A stretch of DNA of 64,000 nt from Mya arenaria (Eukaryota > Mollusca > Bivalvia > Myida > Myidae): the NCBI RefSeq assembly GCF_026914265.1, contig NC_069126.1, positions 73,090,732 through 73,154,731 of the forward strand, given 5' to 3'. A program made the position numbers and the translations under genes. Shown piece after piece: positions 14,401-24,395 of the stretch. How positions within the stretch are numbered: the first letter of the stretch is position 1; each line of letters opens with the position of its first letter. Below the pieces are notes generated by a model. That model was not told the origin of the DNA and did no database searches. It saw only the letters and a list, made by a program, of their open reading frames with translations.

Positions 14401-17400
14401 TTTACCAGTACACATACCAGTACAATGTACCTTCAACCAACTATGACAAGCTACAAGATTTACCAGTACAATGTACCTTCAACCAACTACTGACAAGCTA
14501 CAAGATTTACCACTACAATGTACCTTCAACCAACTATGACAAGCTATGAGATTTACCAGTACACATACCAGTACAATGTACCTTCAACCAACTATGACAA
14601 GCTATGAGATTTACCAGTACACATACCAGTACAATGTACCTTCAACCAACTACTGACAAGCTATGAGATTTACCACTACAATGTACCTTCAACCAACTAT
14701 GACAAGCTATGAGATTTACCAGTACACATACCAGTACAATGTACCTTCAACCAACTATGACAAGCAATGAGATTTACCAGTACACATACCACTACAATGT
14801 ACCTTCAACCAACTATGACAAGCTATGAGATTTACCAGTACACATACCAGTACAATGTACCTTCAACCAACTACTGACAAGTTACAAGATTTACCAGTAC
14901 AATGTACCTTCAACCAACTATGACAAGCTATGAGATTTACCAGTACAATGTACCTTCAACCAACTACTGACAAGCTATGAGATTTACCAGTACAATGTAC
15001 CTTCAACCAACTACTGACAAGCTATGTGATTTACCAGTACAATGTACCTTCAACCAACTACTGACAAGCTATGAGATTTACCAGTACAATGTACCTTCAA
15101 CCAACTATGACAAGCTATGAGATTTACCAGTACAATGTACCTTCAACCAACTACTGACAAGCTATGAGATTTACCAGTACAATGTACCTTCAACCAACTA
15201 CTGACAAGCTACAAGATTTACCAGTACAATGTACCTTCAACCAACTACTGACAAGCTATGAGATTTACCAGTACAATGTACCTTCAACCAACTATGACAA
15301 GCTACGAGATTTACCAGTACAATGTACCTTCAACCAACTACTGACAAGCTACAAGATTTACCAGTACAATGTACCTTCAACCAACTATGACAAGCTACAA
15401 GATTTACCAGTACAATGTACCTTCAACCAACTACTGACAAGCTATGAGATTTACCAGTACAATGTACCTTCAACCAACTATGACAAGCTACGAGATTTAC
15501 CAGTACAATGTACCTTCAACCAACTACTGACAAGCTACAAGATTTACCAGTACAATGTACCTTCAACCAACTACTGACAAGCTACAAGATTTACCAGTAC
15601 AATGTACCTTCAACCAACTACTGACAAGCTACAAGATTTACCAGTACAATGTACCTTCAACCAACTATGACAAGCTACAAGATTTACCAGTACAATGTAC
15701 CTTCAACCAACTATGACAAGCTATGAGATTTACCAGTACAATGTACCTTCAACCAACTATGACAAGCTATGAGATTTACCAGTACAATGTACCTTCAACC
15801 AACTATGACAAGCTACAAGATTTACCAGTACAATGTACCTTCAACCAACTACAGACAAGCTACAAGATTTACCAGTACAATGTACCTTCAACCAACTATG
15901 ACAAGCTACGAGATTTACCAGTACAATGTACCTTCAACCAACTATGACAAGCTACAAGATTTACCAGTACAATGTACCTTCAACCAACTATGACAAGCTA
16001 CAAGATTTACCAGTACAATGTACCTTCAACCAACTATGACAAGCTACGAGATTTACCAGTACAATGTACCTTCAACCAACTACAGACAAGCTACAAGATT
16101 TACCAGTACAATGTACCTTCAACCAACTATGACAAGCTACAAGATTTACCAGTACAATGTACCTTCAACCAACTACTGACAAGCTATGAGATTTACCAGT
16201 ACACATACCAGTACAATGTACCTTCAACCAACTACTGACAAGCTACAAGATTTACCAGTACACATACCAGTACAATGTACCTTCAACCAACTATGACAAG
16301 CTATGAGATTTACCAGTACACATACCACTACAATGTACCTTCAACCAACTATGACAAGCTATGAGATTTACCAGTACACATACCAGTACAATGTACCTTC
16401 AACCAACTACTGACAAGCTACAAGATTTACCAGTACAATGTACCTTCAACCAACTACTGACAAGCTACAAGATTTACCAGTACAATGTACCTTCAACCAA
16501 CTATGACAAGCTACAAGATTTACCAGTACAATGTACCTTCAACCAACTACTGACAAGCTATGAGATTTACCAGTACACATACCACTACAATGTACCTTCA
16601 ACCAACTACTGACAAGCTACAAGATTTACCAGTACACATACCACTACAATGTACCTTCAACCAACTACAGACAAGCTACAAGATTTACCAGTACAATGTA
16701 CCTTCAACCAACTACAGACAAGCTACAAGATTTACCAGTACAATGTACCTTCAACCAACTATGACAAGCTATGAGATTTACCAGTACAATGTACCATCAA
16801 CCAACTATGACAAGCTACAAGATTTACCAGTACAATGTACCTTCAACCAACTATGACAAGCTACAAGATTTACCAGTACAATGTACCTTCAACCAACTAC
16901 TGACAAGCTATGAGATTTACCAGTACACATACCACTACAATGTACCTTCAACCAACTACTGACAAGCTACAAGATTTACCAGTACACATACCACTACAAT
17001 GTACCTTCAACCAACTATGACAAGCTATGAGATTTACCAGTACACATACCACTACAATGTACCTTCAACCAACTATGACAAGCTATGAGATTTACCAGTA
17101 CACATACCAGTACAATGTACCTTCAACCAACTATGACAAGCTATGAGATTTACCAGTACAATGTACCTTCAACCAACTATGACAAGCTATGAGATTTACC
17201 AGTACAATGTACCTTCAACCAACTATGACAAGCTACAAGATTTACCAGTACAATGTACCTTCAACCAACTACAGACAAGCTACAAGATTTACCAGTACAA
17301 TGTACCTTCAACCAACTATGACAAGCTACGAGATTTACCAGTACAATGTACCTTCAACCAACTATGACAAGCTACAAGATTTACCAGTACAATGTACCTT

Positions 17401-20400
17401 CAACCAACTATGACAAGCTACAAGATTTACCAGTACAATGTACCTTCAACCAACTATGACAAGCTACGAGATTTACCAGTACAATGTACCTTCAACCAAC
17501 TACAGACAAGCTACAAGATTTACCAGTACAATGTACCTTCAACCAACTATGACAAGCTACAAGATTTACCAGTACAATGTACCTTCAACCAACTACTGAC
17601 AAGCTATGAGATTTACCAGTACACATACCAGTACAATGTACCTTCAACCAACTACTGACAAGCTACAAGATTTACCAGTACACATACCAGTACAATGTAC
17701 CTTCAACCAACTACTGACAAGCTATGAGATTTACCAGTACACATACCAGTACAATGTACCTTCAACCAACTACTGACAAGCTACAAGATTTACCAGTACA
17801 ATGTACCTTCAACCAACTACTGACAAGCTACAAGATTTACCAGTACAATGTACCTTCAACCAACTATGACAAGCTACAAGATTTACCAGTACAATGTACC
17901 TTCAACCAACTACTGACAAGCTATGAGATTTACCAGTACACATACCACTACAATGTACCTTCAACCAACTACTGACAAGCTACAAGATTTACCAGTACAC
18001 ATACCACTACAATGTACCTTCAACCAACTACAGACAAGCTACAAGATTTACCAGTACAATGTACCTTCAACCAACTACAGACAAGCTACAAGATTTACCA
18101 GTACAATGTACCTTCAACCAACTATGACAAGCTATGAGATTTACCAGTACAATGTACCATCAACCAACTATGACAAGCTACAAGATTTACCAGTACAATG
18201 TACCTTCAACCAACTATGACAAGCTACAAGATTTACCAGTACAATGTACCTTCAACCAACTACTGACAAGCTATGAGATTTACCAGTACACATACCAGTA
18301 CAATGTACCATCAACCAACTACTGACAAGCTACAAGAATTACCAGTACACATACCACTACAATGTACCTTCAACCAACTATGACAAGCTATGAGATTTAC
18401 CAGTACACATACCACTACAATGTACCTTCAACCAACTATGACAAGCTATGAGATTTACCAGTACACATACCAGTACAATGTACCTTCAACCAACTACTGA
18501 CAAGCTATGAGATTTACCAGTACAATGTACCTTCAACCAACTACTGACAAGCTATGAGATTTACCACTTCAATGTACCTTCAACCAACTACTGACAAGCT
18601 ACAAGATTTACCACTTCAATGTACCTTCAACCAACTACTGACAAGCTACAAGATTTACCAGTACAATGTACCTTCAACCAACTACTGACAAGCTATGAGA
18701 TTTACCAGTACACATACCAGTACAATGTACCTTCAACCAACTACTGACAAGCTATGAGATTTACCAGTACATTGTACCTTCAACCAACTACTGACAAGCT
18801 ATGAGATTTACCAGTACAATGTACCTTCAACCAACTACTGACAAGCTATGAGATTTACCAGTACAATGTACCTTCAACCAACTATGACAAGCTATGAGAT
18901 TTACCAGTACAATGTACCTTCAACCAACTATGACAAGCTATGAGATTTACCAGTACAATGTACCTTCAACCAACTATGACAAGCTACAAGATTTACCAGT
19001 ACAATGTACCTTCAACCAACTACTGACAAGCTATGAGATTTACCAGTACAATGTACCTTCAACCAACTACTGACAAGCTACAAGATTTACCAGTACAATG
19101 TACCTTCAACCAACTATGACAAGCTATGAGATTTACCAGTACAATGTACCTTCAACCAACTACTGACAAGCTACAAGATTTACCAGTACAATGTACCTTC
19201 AACCAACTATGACAAGCTACAAGATTTACCAGTACAATGTACCTTCAACCAACTATGACAAGCTACAAGATTTACCAGTACAATGTACCTTCAACCAACT
19301 ACTGACAAGCTACTAGATTTACCAGTACAATGTACCTTCAACCAACTATGACAAGCTACAAGATTTACCAGTACAATGTACCTTCAACCAACTATGACAA
19401 GCTACAAGATTTACCAGTACAATGTACCTTCAACCAACTACTGACAAGCTACAAGATTTACCAGTACAATGTACCTTCAACCAACTATGACAAGCTATGA
19501 GATTTACCAGTACAATGTACCTTCAACCAACTATGACAAGCTACGAGATTTACCAGTACAATGTACCTTCAACCAACTACTGACAAGCTACAAGATTTAC
19601 CAGTACAATGTACCTTCAACCAACTATGACAAGCTACAAGATTTATCAGTACAATGTACCTTCAACCAACTATGACAAGCTACGAGATTTACCAGAACAA
19701 TGTACCTTCAACCAACTATGACAAGCTACAAGATTTACCAGTACAATGTACCTTCAACCAACTATGACAAGCTACAAGATTTACCAGTACAATGTACCTT
19801 CAACCAACTATGACAAGCTACGAGATTTACCAGTACACATACCAGTACAATGTACCTTCAACCAACTATGACAAGCTATGAGATTTACCAGTACACATAC
19901 CAGTACAATGTACCTTCAACCAACTATGACAAGCTATGAGATTTACCAGTACACATACCACTAAAATGTACCTTCAACGAACTACTGACAAGCTATGAGA
20001 TTTACCAGTACACATACCAGTACAATGTACCTTCAACCAACTATGACAAGCTATGAGATTTACCAGTACACATACCACTAAAATGTACCTTCAACGAACT
20101 ACTGACAAGCTATGAAAACTACTTATACACATTCCATTAATTACTAAAAGACTATTAATGAAAACTAAGGAACGTCAATCTAGTACTTGAAACATTATGA
20201 AAGTGCACTTAACTTCCTCTGTATGTCTATAATTAACTATTTAATCTGTTTTTAATTAGATGTACTTGAAAATATTTCACAAAAGAATAGCAAGTCATTA
20301 ACATACCACTCTGAAAGGCCTACCTCTTATTGAGGAAGTTGCAGCAAGCATCCTTGACAGACTGTAGATGTAGAAAACTGGCAGCCACCAGGAGAGACTG

Positions 20401-23400
20401 GACATTGTTCTGGTCTATTTCAACACGGCCATTGTAGGCAAAGTTTACAAGAGATTCCAAGGCACTGAAAAAGTAGATTATGATTTAATCATGAACAAGA
20501 GTTTGTAATTCATGGCTCAAAAAAACAACTGAGTGACCATTTTGTGATTTTGTTATTGCCCTATTGGCCTGAATATGGGATTTTAAATCTAAACTTAAAC
20601 TGAACATTTTTTAATATTATTAAAAAGTCGATCAATGGTTCATAACTTCATAGTCTTTATCTATTGTTGCTTAGCAGCTTTCATCTCTTAAATTGTTCAA
20701 CACAGTAAGATACATCTGTCAATATATGATGACATCTGCATGCATCGAAACATTGCTAAAATAAAATTTGTCGGGTTAGCGCAGTGGTTAGCGCACATGC
20801 CTTTCAACTAGGTGACTCAGGTTCGATTCCTGGCCTGGGCACATGTGTGTTTGTTTTGTGGTCACCAAGCTGGACATGAGGTCTTCTCCAGGTATTCCAG
20901 TTTCCCCCACAACACAAGACCACATCTCGAGTAGACGCCAACAAAGTGATTAATACAATGTTGTAATATCTTCTTCCACATTTTTTTATCCTTGTAAAAT
21001 AAATAAGTTTAAACTAAAGCATCGACATAAATGTCTTAGAGCTATAAAACGGTGTTTTACACACTAAAACATATATTTTAACATTCATGTAAAATGCTCA
21101 TACAAAAACTTGGTATATTCAAAAAGAGACAAAAGGCTCCAATCATTAATTATGACAAATAATTTCAACCAAGCTTTCTCGACTAGGGCCCCCCAAAAAA
21201 GGGTTTCGTTTCCACTTACATTTAAAAATAAAATAGGATAGGTATGTACGCATTACTTCAATAAATATCAATATAAAAATCCACATTACAGCAAAAAAGT
21301 GTAGGGTCGTAAGGAAAACATAGGGTCAGTTGGGTAAGTGGAAACAAACAGTTTTCTATTTTTTTATGCCTTACTTAGGGTCAATTCCCTGCATGCTGAT
21401 TTCGTCTTGCTTGGATTCCACCATGTCATGTGTGAACATTGCATGGAAGTACGGAATACTTGCAGCCAGCACAATTCTGTGTGCACGAAACTTCCTATCT
21501 CCCACCTTAAACACACCAGAAATAAAACACTTATGCCATATGGTAACTGCAATACTGCCTTGCTAGTTATTTAAATTTAATATTTACATAGCTTACAAAG
21601 CACTTACTAGAACATTAGAAAAACATTTGTTTTCATACTAACGCCCAATTTCTCATACACCAGAGTGATGATGCTATGCGTACATAGCATTTATATAGAT
21701 TGATCATTGTCAAACCTCTGATGAAAAACCTTAAATAATAGCATATTTCATAATTGTTGGAATGTCAAAAAAGACCTCTTTTGAAATTATTTCCAAAAAG
21801 CCTTTCCATTCAAGGAACTTTGATCCGACTCAACTCCTTTGATGCAAATGTCCAAGGAAAAAAATCTTTACAAGTGTACAATTATTTATATATATATATA
21901 GTCTGAAGTAATGAAAGGTCTCAATCTTGGATTTTGGGTTAGTTCTGAGTTTTAGAGTTTACAAGAACCTCTGATCTGCCATGACTCTGTTGTCAACATT
22001 TGATTATTCTATATATTTGGTAGGCTATACAAAGGGTCTTTTAGAGAATTATAGGGAGAATTAAGTGAAGGAGTGTTTGAGCAAATTAAATATGATTTAT
22101 GCATTTTCTAACCCATAATATTGGCTTTTTATTAAAAATATTCCTTTGTGACTTGCCATAAAAAGTTTCAAAATTATCCCATGGGCAAATTTACCCATGT
22201 GGTTATCAACCCTCAGGGGCAAAATTTTATGTTGTAGTGTGTGTGGGTTAGAACCAGCCACACGGTTAGCTCAGTTGGTTAGAACGCCATGCTAGTGTTC
22301 TGGTGGTCTTGGGTTCGAGCCCCTGACCCTGGCACACTTTTCCTCCCAGGTTTACCATAGTGTTTATGGGCAAGAACCAGCCGCCCAGCTAGCTCAGTTG
22401 GTAAAAGTACTGTGCGGCTGTGTTCCGGCAGTCGTGAATTGTCCACACCGGGCGCTCTTTTCCTCCCAGATTTACTTTTATGGTGGTAGCGTTAAACGGG
22501 TTAATGTGAATAATGGGATGAGGAGTGTGGTGTGTCTAGGTTAGTCCATATAAACAGCAGCTTCAGAGTCTTTGACGATTTTTGATTTGGCGACTCTACG
22601 CGTCCATATCCCACTTGTTGCTTTCCTAGCCAAGAATGACAGATCCCAGCGTATATTGAGTGGAAAGATAATGGGCACCTGCTAGATGGCAGTCATCGAA
22701 ATTAGACTTCTGGATCAACAAGCCCAAATTATTTTGCTATTGCTCAGCATCAAAATTTTTAACAAGCCCTGCTATATAAAATTCAGAATTTTAGCAAGCC
22801 CGAAAGACATTTAACCAGTGCAGGGCTTGCGAGCTTGTGCTAATTTCGACCACTGAGATGGTTCAAAATGGCGCTGCTTTGTTGACAGAATTTGATCTGA
22901 ATTAAATTAATTATTTGTGTTTCATTAAACTCTTAAGTGTAATAAGAGAAAGGTATTGGCTAAAAATAATTAATGTTTAACTTTTGTGATTTTATTTAAC
23001 AGTGAAGTGTTAAGAATTATGGAGTTACAGTTGAAGAATATATTTTACATTGATATTGATCAGTCGAGTTGTAGCTTAAGGGAACAAAATAAATATCCAA
23101 TTGTTCCCTAAACACGCATTATGCACCAGTCAATTGTAACCAGGGCCCCCCAGGTCTGGGGAATAGCGAGGACTTTGACTTTCGGTCCAGCCAACCCCGG
23201 CTAAAATCTCCGCACTGCGGGAACGAACAGATGGTAAAATCCCCACCAAATGCCCACACATCCCAGGGACCCTAGGTAAGGCCCATTGTCCGCTATATTT
23301 AAAGCGAAGACAAAAATACCGCATTCACCCGGCACTACGGGGCCACCTGAAAGGTAAAAACACGGCCCATTTCCCCGGTATACCCCCCGACCGTGGGGGG

Positions 23401-24274
23401 CCGTGGTTACAATTGACTGGTGCATTATTGTGGCTAGTGTCGTGTCTAGGTAAGAGAGCTGCCAAGTAGGCTCAGTTGGTTAGTGCTGTGCTTGTGTTCC
23501 AGCGGTCGTGGGTTCAACCCTTCACAAGGCGCACTTTTCCTCCCAGGTTTACTTTTATGGTGGTAGCGTTAAACGGGTTAAGTAAACCTGGGAGGAAAAG
23601 TGCGCCTTGTGAAGGGTTGAACCCACGACCGCTGGAACACAAGCACAGCACTAACCAACTGAGCCTACTTGGCAGCTCTCTTACCTAGACACGACACTAG
23701 CCACAATAATGCACCAGTCAATTGTAACCACGGCCCCAATTTGATAAACAACTGCAGTTCATTATCTATCTCTGTTTGTTCACCAGTCAATTGTAACCAC
23801 GGCCCACCCAGGTCCGGGAAATATCGGGGACTTTGACTTAAGGTCGAGCCAAGCCCGGGCAAAATCCCCGCCCTGTGGAGATGAACTGCTGGTTAAAACC
23901 CCGCCAAATGCCCCCGCACCCCAGGGACGCTAGGTAAGGCCCATTTCCCGCTATATTTGGCACGAAGACAAAACCACCGCATTCATCCGGCACTGCGGGT
24001 CCACCTGGAAGGTAAAAACACGACCCATTTACACGGATATCCCCGGTATACTACCGGGCCGTGGTTACAATTGGTACACTGGTGCATTAATGTCAACTCC
24101 TCATCCGAATGCTATTGACATTAAGAAGTAGTTTTGCAGTTTTAAGAAAAAGGCTAAACGGTAAACCTTGAGGGTCACATCGCATAGTTTGCCCTGCCTT
24201 CTGATATCTTCTAAAACGGGAAATGCTAGATTTGGTAAGTCTGCTTTGAGAAAAGTCTCCACTTCGTCCGCCAT
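2491..24274 (-). CDS. KLHL18: KLHL18-type BTB-BACK-Kelch protein, 5' half (247 codons in window)
   Basis: Kelch-like CUL3 E3-ligase substrate adaptor. Coding exons on the minus strand: 24274-24167, 21505-21375, 20464-20324, 4141-3943, 2651-2491. All introns are GT-AG and phases (0,2,2,0,2) close. Start: ATG at 24274 in context ACAAACATGG, giving [10 protein letters not shown]. Residues about 30-135 form the BTB domain ([12 protein letters not shown], then [16 protein letters not shown], then NFAYNG). About 140-247 form the BACK domain ([32 protein letters not shown]). These blocks match what I recall of vertebrate KLHL18 better than other KLHL proteins. The six Kelch repeats expected at the C terminus are outside the window. 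Intron 3 is 16.2 kb, almost all a minisatellite. The gene is divergent from MsrB across a 121-bp gap. Family is certain; KLHL18 orthology is likely. Confidence 0.92.
2652..3942. other. KLHL18: KLHL18 intron 4
   Basis: Intron of about 1.3 kb. It holds a G homopolymer near 2980-2990, several T/A runs, and the inverted repeat at 3319-3397 listed separately. No exon or RNA gene was recognised. Confidence 0.7.
3319..3397. repeat. Hairpin, 37-nt arms with 5-nt loop
   Basis: Left arm 3319-3355, loop 3356-3360, right arm 3361-3397. The arms differ at nine positions. Read as RNA from the minus strand (the KLHL18 sense strand), six of these become G-U pairs, leaving three true mismatches. A palindromic MITE is the simplest reading. 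A microRNA-like precursor is possible but unproven. Confidence 0.75.
4528..20116. repeat. 15.6-kb minisatellite, 46/47-bp unit, inside KLHL18 intron 3
   Basis: Roughly 320-330 direct copies of a unit built from ACAATGTACCTTCAACCAAC, then TATGACAAGC (46 bp) or TACTGACAAGC/TACAGACAAGC (47 bp), then TATGAGATTTACCAGT (variants TACAAGATTT, TACGAGATTT). Some units carry a 12-bp insert (ACACATACCAGT or ACACATACCACT), giving 58-59 bp. Each unit has the near-palindrome GTACAATGTAC. The two ends are degenerate (near 4530-4575 and 20080-20116). Higher-order duplications are present. Short open frames occur throughout only because many frames of the unit lack stops; they are not genes. The array separates KLHL18 exons 3 and 4. 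Confidence 0.97.
20465..21374. other. KLHL18: KLHL18 intron 2
   Basis: Contains the tRNA-derived SINE at 20770-21017. An inverted repeat lies closer to exon 2, with arms near 21203-21219 (GTTTCGTTTCCACTTAC) and 21334-21349 (GTAAGTGGAAACAAAC), perhaps a small MITE. Nothing else was recognised. Confidence 0.6.
20770..21017 (+). mobile_element. tRNA-derived SINE
   Basis: The 5' head is tRNA-like, about 72 nt. It has an A-box-like TTAGCGCAGTGGTTAG and a B-box GGTTCGATTCC at 20820-20830. A central region follows with TCTTCTCCAGG and TTTCCCCCACA, resembling conserved SINE core sequences of marine invertebrates. The end is A/T-rich (AAAATAAATAAG). The head does not fold as a clean cloverleaf, so it is not called a tRNA gene. 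Superfamily assignment is uncertain. Confidence 0.75.
22234..22545 (+). mobile_element. SINE with two tandem tRNA-like heads
   Basis: Two successive units begin with 'agaaccagcc' and a TAGCTCAGTTGG A-box-like segment. The first has a B-box GGTTCGAGCCC (22312-22322); in the second the B-box is decayed. Both continue with CTTTTCCTCCCAG and a TTTAC tail block. The second goes on to GGTGGTAGCGTTAAACGGG. The same family recurs at 23397-23737 and 50431-50548. Confidence 0.7.
22690..22855. mobile_element. hAT-like MITE, 166 bp, 6-bp target duplication
   Basis: Ends are CAGTCATCGAAATTAGAC and, reverse-complemented, CAGTGGTCGAAATTAGCAC, giving terminal inverted repeats that begin CAGT. Flanked by the direct repeat agatgg (22684-22689 and 22856-22861). 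A second, inverted and diverged copy lies at 62180-62345. No coding capacity, so non-autonomous. Confidence 0.85.
23122..23424. mobile_element. MITE with 3-bp TTA target duplication, copy A
   Basis: Terminal inverted repeats of about 28 bp start TGCACCAGTCAATTGTAACC and end with the complement. TTA flanks both sides (23119-23121 and 23425-23427). TTA/TAA 3-bp duplications are typical of PIF/Harbinger elements, so that assignment is inferred. The interior is GC-rich with CCCC/GGGG blocks and no open frame of interest. Its right end overlaps the left arm of the palindrome at 23397. Confidence 0.85.
23397..23737. repeat. Large palindrome: 158-bp perfect arms, 25-bp loop
   Basis: Left arm 23397-23554, loop 23555-23579, right arm 23580-23737; by eye the arms match without mismatch. 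Each arm holds, from outside in, a MITE terminal repeat and a tRNA-headed SINE fragment with TAGGCTCAGTTGG, GTGGGTTCAACCC (B-box-like) and CTTTTCCTCCCAGG. The loop retains the single-copy SINE segment with GGTGGTAGCGTT. It looks like an inverted duplication of one SINE copy plus neighbouring MITE end. Confidence 0.9.
23781..24086. mobile_element. MITE of the 3-bp-target family, copy B
   Basis: Starts CACCAGTCAATTGTAACC and ends GGTTACAATT...ACTGGTGCA. The right flank is TTA; the first bases of the left end appear lost. The interior matches copy A at many points (GGGGACTTTGACTT, AAGGCCCATTT, ACCTGGAAGGTAAAAACACG). Its right end is about 80 bp from the end of KLHL18 exon 1. Confidence 0.8.
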
Positions 24275-24395
24275 GTTTGTTTTTATATTTTGCAAGTGAA
24301 CTTCGACCTTTCACCTACATTCGAGTTACTCTGCTTTCATTACAGGGGATTTTCCGTGACGTCATAAACTTTCGGGAATAACACAAACCGCAGTG
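24275..24395. promoter_or_regulatory. Probable bidirectional promoter of KLHL18 and MsrB
   Basis: Only 121 bp separate the KLHL18 start codon (24274, minus) from the MsrB start codon (24396, plus). Both 5' UTRs and core promoter elements must fit here unless there are upstream non-coding exons. No TATA box is evident in a usual position. Confidence 0.7.
24357..24364. promoter_or_regulatory. Full CRE palindrome (CREB/ATF site)
   Basis: TGACGTCA, the perfect 8-bp cAMP-response element, 32 bp before the MsrB ATG and 83 bp from the KLHL18 ATG. Full CREs are enriched in compact animal promoters. Function here is inferred from motif and position. Confidence 0.75.

Larger units (their letters stand above)
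21506..24166. other. KLHL18: KLHL18 intron 1, transposon-rich
   Basis: About 2.7 kb between exons 1 and 2. It carries a short (AT)n run near 21890, tRNA-headed SINE units (22234-22545), a hAT-like MITE (22690-22855), two MITEs of a 3-bp-target family (23122-23424 and 23781-24086) and a large palindrome (23397-23737), each listed separately. The rest is unremarkable AT-rich DNA. Confidence 0.7.

Noticed and set aside
5718-19675. Many 60-170-codon open frames rich in 'QYNVPSTNY' and '[11 protein letters not shown]'
   Set aside because: These are frames of the 46/47-bp repeat, changing with each unit-length variant inside an intron. No evidence of coding.
4528-20116. CRISPR array
   Set aside because: Repeats are contiguous with no unique spacers, the host DNA is eukaryotic, and there are no cas genes.
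20770-20841. Functional tRNA gene
   Set aside because: A- and B-box-like motifs are present, but the arms do not form a proper cloverleaf and the sequence continues into a SINE body and tail.
24093-24314. Alternative 73-codon frame and a further-upstream TTG start over KLHL18 exon 1
   Set aside because: The ATG at 24274 gives the KLHL18-like N terminus and ends at a good donor; the others lack homology or an ATG.
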